Shown in pieces: positions 1 to 8,336 of a stretch of DNA of 64,000 nt (position 1 is the stretch's first letter; the number at the start of each line of letters is the position of its first letter). A program made the translations under genes and the position numbers. Source of the DNA: UBA4132 sp037133675 (lineage in GTDB: Bacteria; Pseudomonadota; Gammaproteobacteria; Methylococcales; Methylomonadaceae); the NCBI GenBank assembly GCA_037133675.1, contig JBAXNR010000009.1, forward strand, positions 1 through 64,000, read 5' to 3'. The notes under the pieces were generated by a model that made no database searches, had not been told where the DNA came from, and worked only from the letters and a program-made list of their open reading frames with translations.

Positions 1-53
1 ATGGCTAAATTCGGGGGGCTAGGAGGGGCATAATCCTTAAGTTGGCGCATATG

Positions 54-151
54 GGATGCCAGAATCCAGTCACAGGGAGAGCGTAGCGAGGGTTCCGTTC
101 AATGTAATGCCATCCTTGGCACTGGATTCCAGCATCCATGCTGGAATGACG
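54..151. repeat. Dispersed palindromic repeat, copy A
   Basis: Positions 54-81 read GGATGCCAG-NN-TCCAGTCACAGGGAGAG and match 48755-48782 outside the two N positions. Positions 127-146 form a near-perfect palindrome (9-base arms TTCCAGCAT/ATGCTGGAA, 2-base loop), and its reverse complement resembles 48741-48760. Both copies therefore look like rearranged members of one intergenic repeat family. The rest of 1-227 shows no credible gene; an open frame across it has no support. Confidence 0.6.
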
Positions 152-227
152 ATGATCTGGCTTGAGCAGTATATGCCTGCTGATTTTTGTTATGAACTTA
201 TTAATTAAAAATCGTACTACGCTGGAG

Positions 228-262
228 GTCAGGCTTTGCCTGACTTTGCAAGCAAAGCTTGC
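228..262. terminator. Tandem hairpins after the GTPase-like gene
   Basis: Two perfect hairpins follow directly after the minus-strand stop codon at 265-267: GTCAGGC-TTT-GCCTGAC (228-244) and GCAAGC-AAA-GCTTGC (248-262). There is no long T tract, so this could be a REP-like 3' stabiliser or a weak terminator. Confidence 0.4.
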
Positions 263-264
263 GC

Positions 265-1869
265 TCACAACAACATCCTACTTAACGGGCTGTTATTGTC
301 GATGACTAAGGGCTGGTCGCTGTCACAGTGAATAATTAATTCGGTTAGCTGTTGACATTGTTCAGCGTGTTGCTGATTAACGCTATCAATAACTGCCGAT
401 ACTTCGTACTCTATCAGGCTAAACGCGCTAATAATGCCTTTGTTTAAGCCAGTTAACGCGCTCTTTTTTAACGAGGGCTGGGCTTTTTTTAGAATAAAAA
501 ACGGAATTAACCACGTTAAGGCAATCAATAAACTGCTGTGCAGGACAAAATCCACGCCTAAATAGGGAACTGTGGTCATGTTGCTGTGGTAATAACCGAT
601 AAATACTTGATACGCTACCCACGTCATGGCACTAAGTGGCAGGGTGATTTCGCATAAACGCATCGCTTTTAAAAACCCCCGTTGCAAACCATTTCCAGGG
701 TTAGCTAAGGCGAGACGCGCTGAGAGTTCGGTTTGGGTTTTGATTATTTTCGCCGCTTTATCAGGTAAATGTGTCAGTTGTTTTTTCAATGGTGATACGG
801 GCAAACCCGCTTGATCCGCATTACTCACTAACTCATCAAGCGCGTCATCAAAACGGGATTTTGCCCACTCATCCCATAAAATTAATCGCTGGGCATCAGC
901 ATATTGAGTTAAAGGGGGCGCGGCAATCAAATCACTGGCGTGGTCGGCATAATGTTGGGCCAGTTGTTGGCAAGACCACGCTAAACCTTGCTGTAATAAT
1001 GCGCTGGTTTGTTGCCATTGCGTTTGCCACTGAGTTTTTAGTTGCCCAGTTTGTTGCGTTGAACCTAAGGCAAGCTGGGTAGTTTGTAGCAGTTGTTTCA
1101 GTTCTTGTTTACGAACTTGTGTGCCGCGTTGTTGCAGTTGTTCGATGGTGTGTTGATTGGCTAAAGTGATGATGAGAGCTTCTAGGTCGGCAAAATTATC
1201 ATTCAAACTTTCATCGGTACAAATAGTTTTAAAAATCATCGGTTCAACAAACCCTGCTTTTTGCAATTGCTGATTAAAATCGGCATATTGCGCTAACTGC
1301 CCTCTATCCCATTGATTTAATACAAACAGCCACGCGTGTTTTCCGCCTTCGGCAAGCAATAATCGCCACGCTTTTTCATCCCGATAACGCTCTGGGCTAA
1401 CGACATAAATTAGAATATCGATATGCGGCAACCAGCTTAATACTTGTTGTTTGTTGGCAAGTTCGGTGCTGTCAAAATCGGGCATATCAATCCAGATAAT
1501 CGCTTTTTTACGCTCGTCATCGTGTTGAGCCAATTTGATTTTGGCTAATGGCAATTGTTCAGCTAAGGTCGGTAAGGCGATACTGGAATGATAAAACAGC
1601 GTCACTTCGCGTGAAGTGGGACGTTCTATGCCAGATTGTGCAATCGCTTGAGCTGCTAAGCGATTGAGTAACGCGCTTTTGCCCACGCCTGTGCCGCCCA
1701 TAAAGGCGACAATTAACGGTCGGGTAGTGCTGGTAAATAAACCATCAGGTGAACGGGTATCCACTGTATTGAGTGCTTGCAGTGCGTCACTGTTCAGCCA
1801 ACCTTGCGTGTGTGCTTGGTTTGCCCAGAGTTTGGTTTGAGTGACTAAATTAGAGTAATCGTAAGCCAT
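265..1869 (-). CDS. Membrane-associated P-loop GTPase-like protein (second of pair)
   Basis: 534 aa. A Walker A/G1 motif GGTGVGKS lies at residues 58-65, a G3-like DMPDFDS at 128-134 and a G4-like NQWD at 185-188, so a TRAFAC-type GTPase fold is expected. A Gln/His-rich helical middle (about 230-400) leads to two hydrophobic segments (about 408-460), suggesting membrane association through a C-terminal hairpin. The gene overlaps the 3' end of the preceding, similarly built GTPase by 20 bases, so the two are probably translated together. The layout (GTPase head, helical stalk, membrane segments) is reminiscent of bacterial dynamin-like or Era-like stress GTPases, but no specific family is certain and the substrate is unknown. 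Confidence 0.6.
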   Translation of the reverse strand: MAYDYSNLVTQTKLWANQAHTQGWLNSDALQALNTVDTRSPDGLFTSTTRPLIVAFMGGTGVGKSALLNRLAAQAIAQSGIERPTSREVTLFYHSSIALPTLAEQLPLAKIKLAQHDDERKKAIIWIDMPDFDSTELANKQQVLSWLPHIDILIYVVSPERYRDEKAWRLLLAEGGKHAWLFVLNQWDRGQLAQYADFNQQLQKAGFVEPMIFKTICTDESLNDNFADLEALIITLANQHTIEQLQQRGTQVRKQELKQLLQTTQLALGSTQQTGQLKTQWQTQWQQTSALLQQGLAWSCQQLAQHYADHASDLIAAPPLTQYADAQRLILWDEWAKSRFDDALDELVSNADQAGLPVSPLKKQLTHLPDKAAKIIKTQTELSARLALANPGNGLQRGFLKAMRLCEITLPLSAMTWVAYQVFIGYYHSNMTTVPYLGVDFVLHSSLLIALTWLIPFFILKKAQPSLKKSALTGLNKGIISAFSLIEYEVSAVIDSVNQQHAEQCQQLTELIIHCDSDQPLVIDNNSPLSRMLL

Positions 1870-3586
1870 GACGTTTTTCGGTCAGTTGTTGTTCAGCCGC
1901 TTGTAACGAGGCGAGCGGAATATTGAAATAAGTTAAGCCAGACAGTTGTTCGGGTAATAACAGTAAGTGTTTCACCAATGTGTCGATAAATAAAGTTTGT
2001 TTAACGATGCTCAATTGCTGTTGTTTGAGTTCGTTTTCAACCTTGTTCATATAACTCCCTATCGCGCTTTCTGTCAGCATAGAAGTCACCGTTAGCATGG
2101 CAGGCGCGATGACTAAATCCTGCACGCCAATACCGCCTGTGTGTAGTGTCAAAGCAATCACGGCAGCATCAGCCGTTACTCGTGTGGCGCGTAAGGTGTT
2201 TAATATCAGTGGTTGCTGTTGCAATTTATGATAAAGCTGTTGGGCAGTGTGTTCTACATCTTGCTGAAAATCGATGTGATAGTGTTGTGCTGCACTAGCA
2301 AATTCTTCTAATAAGTGCGGGCGATTTTTGCGTAATACACTGTTTAAGGCTTTCCACCATTGATTTTGTTGTTGGTGTTCGGCTTGGTCTAATAATTTAT
2401 CGACCAATTGAATTAAAGTATGTTCGGCAATTTGTTTTAATAACGCCACTTCATGGCTAGTATTGGCAATGTGTTCACGTTGTCGTCCAAGTTTCATCAT
2501 TTGTTTGACTGGCCACGTTAATACTTGCCGCGCCCCCGCTAAAAAACCTGCCAATACGGGAATTTCTAATAAAGTCAGTAATTCCGCTAATGCTTGTTGA
2601 AAAGTTTCATAATGATGCGGGTGATTTAAAAAATCGCGCTGATAACTGGCAAGTGCCGATTGCATTAACTCATGACACATTTGCTGCCAATCAGCGACAG
2701 CTTGCTGTTCAGCGCGAATAGGTTCTAACCAGCTTTGCCAATATTTTTGTAATAATTCTTGGGTGAAACTGGCTTGTTTTTTATGGCTAACTTGTTTGGC
2801 TAACTGCTTTAATAACTTGCTATGCGCTATAGACCACTGCGGTGAGCCTGATTTTTTTTCATAAAACAATGGCACAACGTCAGAAAAAGGATCGCTTCTG
2901 TGCGTGTGCCATTTTTCTTGTAACGATTTAATTAATACGGTTTCTGAGCCTTCGGTCAGTTTGTTTAAACAAATCAACACAGGTTGATGCAAAGTTTCTA
3001 AAAACGCCATCATCTCCCAAACCGATTGATCGGCGTATTTCTCTTTACTGACCACCAAAATCAGCACATCTGCCAAAGCAATTGCGCGAATCACGCCTTC
3101 TCGGTAAGTAGCGGAATCAATCGAATCAAAATCTGGCGTATCCCATAACACGCCATGCGGCACAAAAGGTGATTCATTATCGAGCGCAGTTAAAGAGTAG
3201 CAATCATAGCGTTGTTTGCTTAATTCGTTTTGGGATAACTGCTGAAAACGTCCAAAATAATGCGCTAAATCCTGACAATCAGCCAAGCTCACACCCTGAC
3301 AAAAACCTTGCGGATGCACGGTATAACCCGCCAAAGGACTCACGCCCGCGACTGGCTGATTTAATAATATATTTACCAACGAACTTTTACCCGCTTGGGT
3401 CGGGCCAATAACGGCTATTTGCAATGGTTGCGTTGCCCTATTCAGTAATTGCCCCTTGCGCATAAACGCTTCCGCTAAAATTAGCTGGTCTATGCGTTGT
3501 TGATACACGCCACTACGCGCTTCATTACCTTGTTGGCTTAATACGGATTGGTAACGCTGTTTTAATAGCTGGATAAATTCAAGCAT
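1850..3586 (-). CDS. Membrane-associated P-loop GTPase-like protein (first of pair)
   Basis: About 578 aa from the ATG at 3586, which has GAG about ten bases upstream; an upstream GTG at 3661 would add 25 residues and is less likely. G1 is GPTQAGKSS (about residues 61-69 from this start) and G3 is DTPDFDS. A G4-like LNKLTE follows an ILVVSKEKYAD strand, resembling the SPERYRDE segment of the neighbour. Hydrophobic stretches near residues 355-375 and 480-520 suggest membrane contact. This is the upstream partner of the overlapping 534-aa gene and both probably arose by duplication of a GTPase-stalk-membrane architecture. A heterodimer is an inference. Confidence 0.6.
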   Translation of the reverse strand: MLEFIQLLKQRYQSVLSQQGNEARSGVYQQRIDQLILAEAFMRKGQLLNRATQPLQIAVIGPTQAGKSSLVNILLNQPVAGVSPLAGYTVHPQGFCQGVSLADCQDLAHYFGRFQQLSQNELSKQRYDCYSLTALDNESPFVPHGVLWDTPDFDSIDSATYREGVIRAIALADVLILVVSKEKYADQSVWEMMAFLETLHQPVLICLNKLTEGSETVLIKSLQEKWHTHRSDPFSDVVPLFYEKKSGSPQWSIAHSKLLKQLAKQVSHKKQASFTQELLQKYWQSWLEPIRAEQQAVADWQQMCHELMQSALASYQRDFLNHPHHYETFQQALAELLTLLEIPVLAGFLAGARQVLTWPVKQMMKLGRQREHIANTSHEVALLKQIAEHTLIQLVDKLLDQAEHQQQNQWWKALNSVLRKNRPHLLEEFASAAQHYHIDFQQDVEHTAQQLYHKLQQQPLILNTLRATRVTADAAVIALTLHTGGIGVQDLVIAPAMLTVTSMLTESAIGSYMNKVENELKQQQLSIVKQTLFIDTLVKHLLLLPEQLSGLTYFNIPLASLQAAEQQLTEKRHGLRLL

Positions 3587-3692
3587 ATAAACTTTACTCA
3601 AGGTTATAATGTCCGACCATTTTACTTTGTTTAATGAACCTGCGTTATAAAATACCACCACATCAACCCGAACTTAAATCGAGATCATTCCC

Positions 3693-4169
3693 ATGAAAAA
3701 ACTAGCTATTGTTTTATTAGCGTTAAGCTGCACCACATTAGTGGCTTCTTGCGGCAGAGGGTCAGAAGTCAACGGTCATAGCACCAAAACCGCTTATCGG
3801 TCAGTGAAAGGCTTAAAAAAATATATGCCAGCTGAAACACAATTAGAATTTGAAGTGTCATTTTGGATGTTGCGTGACGCGAACAAAGATGATGATACTT
3901 TCTTAAATGTCGTTGATGGTAAAAAACCCGAAGAAATTATCGCCATGGGTAAAGCCCTGTATCAAGAACGCAAAACCGCTGGTTTTAAAGAGTATGATAA
4001 ATACGCCAGTTGGGAAGAAATGATTGCAAAATTCGGTAAAGAGAGACTTGATCAAGATAAGATTAGAAAAGGTAGAGAAGAGGAAGACTTTAAAAATGGT
4101 AAAACTGATGAAGGTAAAAAAAGACCCAGTGCTTCTATTTTATACGACCCACATTCACCACAGCATTAA
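3693..4169 (+). CDS. Hypothetical lipoprotein
   Basis: 158 aa. It starts MKKLAIVLLA and carries a lipobox LVASC with the lipidated Cys at residue 20, so export and lipid anchoring are expected. The mature part is strongly charged, with Lys/Glu-rich helical segments (about residues 90-145), and has no domain I recognise. It is transcribed divergently from the GTPase pair, and a hairpin follows the stop. Confidence 0.6.
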   Translation: MKKLAIVLLALSCTTLVASCGRGSEVNGHSTKTAYRSVKGLKKYMPAETQLEFEVSFWMLRDANKDDDTFLNVVDGKKPEEIIAMGKALYQERKTAGFKEYDKYASWEEMIAKFGKERLDQDKIRKGREEEDFKNGKTDEGKKRPSASILYDPHSPQH

Positions 4170-4185
4170 GTTCGCCGCTTACTTT

Positions 4186-4210
4186 GGTTAAGCCGCAAAA
4201 CGGCTTAACC
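4186..4210. terminator. Bidirectional hairpin between convergent genes
   Basis: Perfect 10-bp stem GGTTAAGCCG/CGGCTTAACC with loop CAAAA, lying between the convergent lipoprotein and DUF4870 genes. There is no clear T tract on either strand. Confidence 0.5.
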
Positions 4211-4223
4211 TCTAAAATTAGCG

Positions 4224-4604
4224 TCATTTTATGATATTGATGGTCATTGGATAGTGCCAAAGCTCACCATTGTTTGCCTTGATACCACCAATAATAGGAA
4301 ATACCAAGCCAAGAATACCCAGAATACCCAGTATTGGAAAACCAATGAGTACAAATAACAGCATAAAGCCAATTGCACCATAGATAAGTTCGGAAATAAT
4401 CCAATTCACAACGGCTTTACCATGCTCATCAATTGAAGGATACTGCTCTTTTTTGATTTGCCAAATGATGATAGGTGCTATCAGTCCAAGTAGCGGTAAA
4501 ACAGTAAAGCCCGCTAATTGTGATAGATGTAAAAACATCGCCCATTGTCTTGCTTCTTGATCGTCTTGATTGCTTTGCTTGAGTTCATTTTTTGAAATAT
4601 CCAT
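4224..4604 (-). CDS. DUF4870 family membrane protein
   Basis: 126 aa with three to four hydrophobic segments. The pattern QWAMFLHLSQLAGF, then IIIWQIKKEQYPSIDEHGKAVVNW and a C-terminal GGIKANNGELWHYPM, is typical of DUF4870/Tic20-like small membrane proteins. Function is unknown. It stands alone on the minus strand. Confidence 0.75.
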   Translation of the reverse strand: MDISKNELKQSNQDDQEARQWAMFLHLSQLAGFTVLPLLGLIAPIIIWQIKKEQYPSIDEHGKAVVNWIISELIYGAIGFMLLFVLIGFPILGILGILGLVFPIIGGIKANNGELWHYPMTINIIK

Positions 4605-4783
4605 TTGATACCCCCATGTTTTATTATTGATTATTTTTCTACTAGCATACTAACAAGGCAGGGCTACGTTGCTTTGCTTTGCCCTGCTCAGCTTTTGAAA
4701 TTACACAATCTACTTTTAAATAGCAAGCTATTATGAGAGCAATCGCTTGATTCCCCTTTTTCAAACCATAAAGAGATTTCACT

Positions 4784-5155
4784 ATGTCACAAAATAATCT
4801 TAGATTACACCACGCGAGTTTAGTTGTTTCTGATACCACCGCCTCACTGGCAATTTATGTGGGTATTCTGGGATTGCAACAAGTTGACCGCCCCGATTTA
4901 GGTTTTCCAGGTGCGTGGTTACAGTTAGGAGAACAGCAAATTCATTTGCTAGAATTGACTAATAGCGATCCGACTACAGGTCGTCCAGAACATGGCGGAC
5001 GTGACCGTCATGTTGCCTTAAGTACCGATGCACTTGATCCCGTTCGAGAGTCTTTGGAAAGGGCTGGACTTGCTTATACCTTAAGTAAATCAGGGCGACG
5101 TGCATTATTTTTTCGTGATCCAGACGGTAATGCGATAGAAATTTTGGAACGCTGA
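4784..5155 (+). CDS. VOC-family (glyoxalase/dioxygenase-like) protein
   Basis: 123 aa, the length of a single VOC module. It has paired beta-alpha-beta-beta-beta repeats: LHHASLVVSD at the N-terminus, an HVALS strand with His76 in the middle and FFRDPDGNAIEILE with Glu119 at the C-terminus. His9/His10, Glu57, His76 and Glu119 are candidate metal ligands. The substrate cannot be read from sequence; glyoxalase I-like, bleomycin-resistance-like or dioxygenase-like are all possible. The 3' end converges on the HD-domain gene with one base between them. Confidence 0.75.
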   Translation: MSQNNLRLHHASLVVSDTTASLAIYVGILGLQQVDRPDLGFPGAWLQLGEQQIHLLELTNSDPTTGRPEHGGRDRHVALSTDALDPVRESLERAGLAYTLSKSGRRALFFRDPDGNAIEILER

Positions 5156-5156
5156 T

Positions 5157-5582
5157 TTAGCTAAGGTCATTCAAAAAATGCCAAGCGGCATGATACTTGG
5201 CAATTCGTACCAAGTCCTTTTCCGTCAAGTTTGTTATCCGAAGCACATTAATATTATCTTCAATATCCGCTATTTTAACTTTTCTGGCGATAGGGTTTTG
5301 CTTAGCTCTTAACACAAAATCGTGGTAATTTTCGTCAGATTGTTTGGTAAGACATAACACCGCTTCAACCACTACACGAGGAATACCTTCGGCAAGTAGC
5401 TCTGTAGCGGTGATGTCAGAATCCTCAATCACATCATGTAGCAAAGCCGCCGACATTTCTATCTCCGTTGTCATTTTTGCCATTATTCTAAGCGGATGCA
5501 GAATATAGGCACGTCCTGCTTTATCGGTTATGCCCGTATGAGCGCGAAGAGCGATCGCCAATGATTTTTCGATGAGAGTCAT
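5157..5582 (-). CDS. Small HD-domain alarmone hydrolase (MESH1/SpoT-like)
   Basis: 141 aa. HD-superfamily metal residues are visible: His29 (YILHPLRI), His49-Asp50 (LLHDVIED), Glu53-Asp54 and Asp106 (KIADIEDN). This spacing is that of the (p)ppGpp hydrolase half of RelA/SpoT, here as a stand-alone domain without synthetase or regulatory parts (the small alarmone hydrolase group, like MESH1). Expected role: cytosolic removal of (p)ppGpp or a related pyrophosphorylated nucleotide. The exact substrate is inferred. Confidence 0.7.
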   Translation of the reverse strand: MTLIEKSLAIALRAHTGITDKAGRAYILHPLRIMAKMTTEIEMSAALLHDVIEDSDITATELLAEGIPRVVVEAVLCLTKQSDENYHDFVLRAKQNPIARKVKIADIEDNINVLRITNLTEKDLVRIAKYHAAWHFLNDLS

Positions 5583-5677
5583 GATGAGAGAAAATAATGG
5601 AGAGTGAGAATTTCTGTTTTTAATGATTGCTAACGGTCATTGTAACAAATTCAACTTAGATTGTTGAATGCAAGAAA

Positions 5678-5709
5678 ACGGTTAGACGGGTAAGGTGCAA
5701 ACTAACCGT
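5678..5709. other. Hairpin upstream of tsaC
   Basis: Perfect 8-bp inverted repeat ACGGTTAG/CTAACCGT with a 16-base loop in the intergenic region between two divergent genes. It may be an operator or an mRNA leader structure. No consensus was recognised. Confidence 0.3.
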
Positions 5710-5756
5710 CAATATTTTGATTCTACACTTATCCTAAACTATTTTTGAGTTTTGTT

Positions 5757-6314
5757 ATGACACAATATGATTCTTCTGACATCAATAACGCCGCTGAACA
5801 ACTCAAAGCAGGCAAAATTATCGCCTATCCAACCGAAGCGGTATATGGCTTAGGTTGTGATCCGCTCAATGAGCAAGCAGTCATGCACTTGTTGCATATC
5901 AAGCAACGCTCAATAGAAAAAGGGCTAATTTTAATTGCCGCTTCAATACAGCAACTAGAACCCTATTTGATTTTGAATGACGAGATACGAGCGCGAATTA
6001 CCCCAACTTGGCCAGGTGCTGTGACGTGGGTTATTCCCGCGCAAAACAACGTGCCAACATGGCTAACAGGTGAACACAATACGCTTGCCGTCAGAGTAAC
6101 CGCACATCCTATTGCTCAACAATTATGCGCGTGTTACGGTGGTGCAATAGTATCTACCAGTGCCAATGCGACTACTCAGCCTGCAATGAAAACAGCCGCG
6201 CAGGTATTAAGCGTTTTTGCTGACTGTGAGGTTTTTGTCCTAGACGGCAAAGTAGGCGAACTTTCACAAGAAACAGCTATTTATGATGCAGTGAGTGGTG
6301 TGCGTTTACGTTGA
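5757..6314 (+). CDS. tsaC: Threonylcarbamoyl-AMP synthase TsaC (YrdC/Sua5 family)
   Basis: About 185 aa from the ATG at 5757; an in-frame TTG at 5745 is less likely because GAG at 5747 fits as ribosome site for the ATG. Family signatures are IIAYPTEAVYGLGCDPLN, the KQRS loop (usually KxR plus S/T), and the closing VSTSAN segment. It makes L-threonylcarbamoyladenylate from threonine, bicarbonate and ATP for t6A37 of ANN-decoding tRNAs. The length equals short bacterial TsaC, without the C-terminal Sua5 domain. Confidence 0.9.
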   Translation: MTQYDSSDINNAAEQLKAGKIIAYPTEAVYGLGCDPLNEQAVMHLLHIKQRSIEKGLILIAASIQQLEPYLILNDEIRARITPTWPGAVTWVIPAQNNVPTWLTGEHNTLAVRVTAHPIAQQLCACYGGAIVSTSANATTQPAMKTAAQVLSVFADCEVFVLDGKVGELSQETAIYDAVSGVRLR

Positions 6315-6499
6315 GTTTTGGATAGTATCCAAACACAGGATTTACAGTGATTATCCAATGATCAGTGATTACCAAACGGATTAATTTTCAAAAAAGTAAT
6401 ACTAAAATTGACTTGAGAATCTGTATATCACATAATCAGTACGGTTATTTGATATTGAATAATCAGTTATTTAAACATAAACTAATGAGGAGTTTAACG

Positions 6500-6898
6500 A
6501 TGGCTTTAATTACTTGGACAGCAAGTCAATACGGTACTAATGTTGCTTTTGCAGATGATGAACATAAAATTTTGTTCGGCAAACTAAATGACTTGTACGA
6601 TTTAGCCACAGGTGGTGCAGAGCGTTCTGCAATTGGCGCACAGTTGGATGATTTGATCGCTTACGTTGTTGGGCATTTTGCGCATGAAGAAAAAGAAATG
6701 ATTGCAAAAGGCTACGGCGGCTATGAGCGTCATAAAGCAGAACACGATGCCTTAGTGGGTATTTGCGCAGGTCTACAAACAAAGTTTCATGCAGGTGAAG
6801 CAGAGGTTGATGATGGTGTTGGTCAATTGGTTAAAGGTTGGTTGGATAGCCATATTCCTAACTTTGATATGCCTTATGCTGACGCGTTAAATAGTTAA
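6500..6898 (+). CDS. Bacteriohemerythrin
   Basis: 132 aa from the ATG at 6500, preceded by a strong GAGGAG at 6487; the frame extends upstream but without a ribosome site. All seven di-iron ligands of hemerythrins are present: His22, His59 and Glu63 (HFAHE), His78 and His82 (HKAEH), His118 and Asp123 (HIPNFD). It binds O2 reversibly in the cytosol. In methanotrophs bacteriohemerythrin is proposed to deliver O2 to particulate methane monooxygenase; here it lies directly upstream of the cytochrome oxidase operon. A terminator separates the two, so they are separate transcripts. Confidence 0.92.
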   Translation: MALITWTASQYGTNVAFADDEHKILFGKLNDLYDLATGGAERSAIGAQLDDLIAYVVGHFAHEEKEMIAKGYGGYERHKAEHDALVGICAGLQTKFHAGEAEVDDGVGQLVKGWLDSHIPNFDMPYADALNS

Positions 6899-6919
6899 TA
6901 GGCTATTTCTCTAAAAATA

Positions 6920-6957
6920 AAAGACCTGTGAATTTGCGTGATTCACAGGTCTTTTTT
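6920..6957 (+). terminator. Rho-independent terminator after bacteriohemerythrin
   Basis: Perfect 13-bp stem AAGACCTGTGAAT/ATTCACAGGTCTT (6921-6933/6941-6953) with a 7-base loop, followed by six Ts. Confidence 0.9.
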
Positions 6958-7139
6958 ATGCAAAACAGAATCATAGCTTAAGGACAACTGGCATAGAATG
7001 TCATCATGAGTTAAAATCGCCAGCTTTATTTGTGCAAATTATTATAAGTAAAAGGGAGTTGCCTAGATTTTTCTGGGTAATCATTACGAAACGATATAAA
7101 GCAACAAGAGTTTATAACTACCAACGAGGAGTCTGCTCC

Positions 7140-8294
7140 GTGAATAAAATAAAGAAACTGTCCGTAGGTGTGACCTTAATGACTATAGGTCAACAAGCCG
7201 CACACGCGGATTACGCGCTCAATTTAATGCAAGGGGTTACGAAAGTAAGTCATGATATTTATGATTTACACATGTTAATTCTGTGGATTTGTGTGTTTAT
7301 CGGTGTCGGCGTGTTCGGTACTATGTTTTATTCGATTTACCATCATCGTAAATCGAAAGGACATCAAGCAGCACAATTTCATGAAAATACCACGGTTGAG
7401 ATTATCTGGACGATTATTCCAACACTAATCTTAGTTGGCATGGCTATTCCAGCTACTAAAACCACATTGGAATTGGCTGATGTTCAACAATCAGAGATGA
7501 CCATTCAAGTGACTGGCAAACAATGGTATTGGGATTATAAATACTTGAATAATGACATTCATTTTGAAAGTCATTTAGATGAAGCCAGTGAAATAGCCCA
7601 TCGTACAAAAGGTGCTGATCCCCGTTCGGTAAAGAATTATTTACTGGAAGTTGATAAGCCATTAGTCATTCCTGTCAAAACAAAAATTCGTTTTGTATTG
7701 ACTTCAAGTGATGTCATCCATTCATGGTGGGTTCCTGATTTAGGCTGGAAAAAAGACGCGAATCCTGGATTTATTAACGAAGCATGGACTTCTGTTGATA
7801 AAGCGGGGACTTATCGCGGTCAATGTACTGAGCTATGTGGAAGAGATCACGGTTTTATGCCTATTGTTGTTATTGCAATGGAACAACCAGACTATGATGC
7901 GTGGGTGAAGAAAACATCTGAACAGCAAAAACAAAAACCAGATTTAAGTAACCAAAGCCATGATCAACTGGTTGCTCATGGTAAATCAGTCTATTTAAAA
8001 AATTGTGTAGGCTGTCATCAAATAGAGGGTACGGGTGTTACTGGTTTAATTCCTGCTATCACTGCAAGTCCAAAAGTTACAGGTGGTATTGATCCATTAA
8101 TCGGCTTTCTGCAAGCTGGTACTAGCAAAATGCCCGCATTTTCTAAGTTGAAAGATAATGAATTAGCTGAAGTAATTACCTATATTAGAAACGATTTGGG
8201 TAACAAAGTTGGTGACGAAATACAGCCAGATAAAATAACGCCTGTTTATGATGACGATAATGATGAAGACGACAAAAACAAAGTCGCCCCTTAA
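7140..8294 (+). CDS. coxB: Cytochrome c oxidase subunit II with C-terminal cytochrome c domain
   Basis: 384 aa if started at GTG 7140, which has CGAGGAG eight bases upstream and opens directly into a signal peptide (about 1-24, ending AHA-D). Two membrane helices follow (about 46-67 and 87-108). The CuA domain has His194, Cys229, Cys233, His237 and Met240 (CTELCGRDHGFM). A fused class I cytochrome c follows (CVGCH at 289-293, distal Met in SKMPAF), making this a caa3-type subunit II. The C-terminus is very acidic. It accepts electrons on the periplasmic side and passes them to subunit I. First gene of the cox operon. Confidence 0.95.
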   Translation: MNKIKKLSVGVTLMTIGQQAAHADYALNLMQGVTKVSHDIYDLHMLILWICVFIGVGVFGTMFYSIYHHRKSKGHQAAQFHENTTVEIIWTIIPTLILVGMAIPATKTTLELADVQQSEMTIQVTGKQWYWDYKYLNNDIHFESHLDEASEIAHRTKGADPRSVKNYLLEVDKPLVIPVKTKIRFVLTSSDVIHSWWVPDLGWKKDANPGFINEAWTSVDKAGTYRGQCTELCGRDHGFMPIVVIAMEQPDYDAWVKKTSEQQKQKPDLSNQSHDQLVAHGKSVYLKNCVGCHQIEGTGVTGLIPAITASPKVTGGIDPLIGFLQAGTSKMPAFSKLKDNELAEVITYIRNDLGNKVGDEIQPDKITPVYDDDNDEDDKNKVAP

Positions 8295-8336
8295 TTTATC
8301 AGTCCAACTTTTTTAATTATTTTCGAGGTATAGAGT

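Noticed and set aside
5..268. 87-codon minus-strand open frame at the left edge
   Set aside because: It runs through the dispersed palindromic repeat and two hairpins, has no ribosome site and reads as low-quality sequence without domain features.
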